Origin: JBHGBM01 sp041946965
GTDB taxonomy: Bacteria; Acidobacteriota; Terriglobia; Bryobacterales; Bryobacteraceae
Direction: 5' to 3'
Assembly (NCBI GenBank): GCA_041946965.1
Contig: JBHGBM010000025.1
Coordinates: forward strand, 74,758 to 138,757
DNA: 64,000 bases
The notes beneath the pieces were generated by a model that ran no database searches, had not been told where the DNA came from, and saw only the letters and a program-made list of their open reading frames with translations. Position numbers and translations under genes: made by a program. Shown here piece by piece: positions 63,472 to 64,000 of the stretch; the stretch's first letter is position 1, and each line of letters starts with the position of its first letter.

Positions 63472-64000
63472 CACGGCGGCGCTGGCCGCCCACGCCGCGC
63501 CGCGTTACCGCCTGCAACTTGCCGTTGCGGTCTACGTCTGGACACAGCAGTTCGCGCGCGAGAAGAAGACGCTGGCGCAGGGCGTGGAGGAGATGTTCCC
63601 CGCGCTGGTCCGGGCCGGCTACAAGCGCGTGGAGCTGATGGCCAGCTTTTTCGCGCCGGGCGTGCGCGACCGCACCATCGCGCTGCTGAAGCAGCACAAG
63701 CTCGAGCTCCCCATCGTCTACATCGGCGGGGCAATGCACGAGCCGGAGGCGGCCGCCAAGACCACCCAGGCGGCGCTCGACCTGGCCGCGCTGGTGAAAC
63801 CGCTCGGCGCGCGGGCCATCGCCATCAACCCGCTGCCCAAGCGCGAGCGCAAAACGGACGAGGAGCTGCGCATTCAGGCCGAGGCCCTGGACAACCTCGG
63901 CGCGCGCCTGCGTCGGCGCAAGATGGGACTTTACCTCCACCAGCACGCGCCGGAGATGCAGGAGAACGCGCGCGAGTGGCGCTACGACCTGGCGCACACG
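63440..64000 (+). CDS. Tat-exported TIM-barrel sugar isomerase-like protein (3' end outside window)
   Basis: The first 187 residues are visible. The N-terminus MNLTRRQWLVSTAALAAHAA is a twin-arginine signal. The barrel part starts YRLQLAVAVYVWTQQFAREK and continues GYKRVELMASFFAPGV and AIAINPLPKRERK, like xylose-isomerase/sugar phosphate isomerase proteins. The ATG overlaps the end of the flavoenzyme gene by 32 bases and follows AGGGG, so the two are co-expressed. The C-terminal catalytic residues lie beyond the window. Confidence 0.8.
   Translation, partial: MNLTRRQWLVSTAALAAHAAPRYRLQLAVAVYVWTQQFAREKKTLAQGVEEMFPALVRAGYKRVELMASFFAPGVRDRTIALLKQHKLELPIVYIGGAMHEPEAAAKTTQAALDLAALVKPLGARAIAINPLPKRERKTDEELRIQAEALDNLGARLRRRKMGLYLHQHAPEMQENAREWRYDLAHT

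Noticed and set aside
60835..63474. 879-codon open frame on the minus strand
   Set aside because: It mirrors the flavoenzyme gene, which has nucleotide-binding and Fe-S motifs; the antisense product has none.

Overview
The window is high-GC, densely coded bacterial DNA that looks like a member of the Acidobacteriota, most likely Bryobacterales (the Solibacter/Bryobacter relatives). The signs are a secreted BACON-repeat protein ending in the TIGR03437 domain that is expanded in Solibacter, two very large Oar-like TonB-dependent receptors with an N-terminal carboxypeptidase-regulatory (CarboxypepD_reg) domain, and many secreted carbohydrate enzymes carrying twin-arginine N-termini. This assignment is inference from gene content. 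No tRNA, rRNA, CRISPR array or complete insertion sequence was seen.

Layout. 0-9 kb: the end of an NfrB-like glycosyltransferase, a polypeptide joining TssB-like and TssC-like type VI sheath regions, a Kef-type antiporter, a fumarylacetoacetate-hydrolase-family enzyme, a hybrid histidine kinase and an ATP-grasp ligase. 8.9-13 kb: a 5'-truncated yggX remnant head-to-head with a VOC (glyoxalase-fold) gene, then two secreted proteins. 13-17.6 kb: a marR-nnrS operon, a NarL-type two-component pair and small proteins, separated by palindrome-rich promoters. 17.6-24.3 kb: an xdhC / MobA-like / AsmA-like operon, a small membrane protein, and two MacB-type ABC permeases without an ATPase. 24.3-30 kb: housekeeping functions (BlaI-type regulator, YhaM-like HD/OB nuclease, SurA-like chaperone, PilZ protein, MrfA-type helicase).

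30-43.8 kb and 47.8-64 kb form a large carbohydrate and carboxylate catabolism region. It holds a Gfo/Idh/MocA oxidoreductase, a sulfatase, xylose-isomerase-like TIM barrels, a heparinase II/III-like lyase, a CehA/McbA-like PHP metallohydrolase, an aldo-keto-reductase-like protein, two tandem oligogalacturonate-lyase-like (PL22) propellers followed by an MFS hexuronate-type transporter, a secernin-type peptidase, an enolase-superfamily dehydratase, a DUF6807 protein, two Oar-like TonB receptors, an (alpha/alpha)-barrel secreted protein, and an Old Yellow Enzyme barrel fused to a GltD-like module. The set is consistent with uptake and extracytoplasmic breakdown of sulfated or uronic-acid-rich polysaccharide; no substrate can be read from sequence.

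Between 43.9 and 45.7 kb lies a less GC-rich, probably transferred patch of decaying genes: a P-loop ATPase frameshifted exactly at its Walker A lysine, and a MazF-like toxin remnant with an in-frame stop. Downstream of it is a large secreted protein with an extended HExxH zinc-protease motif.
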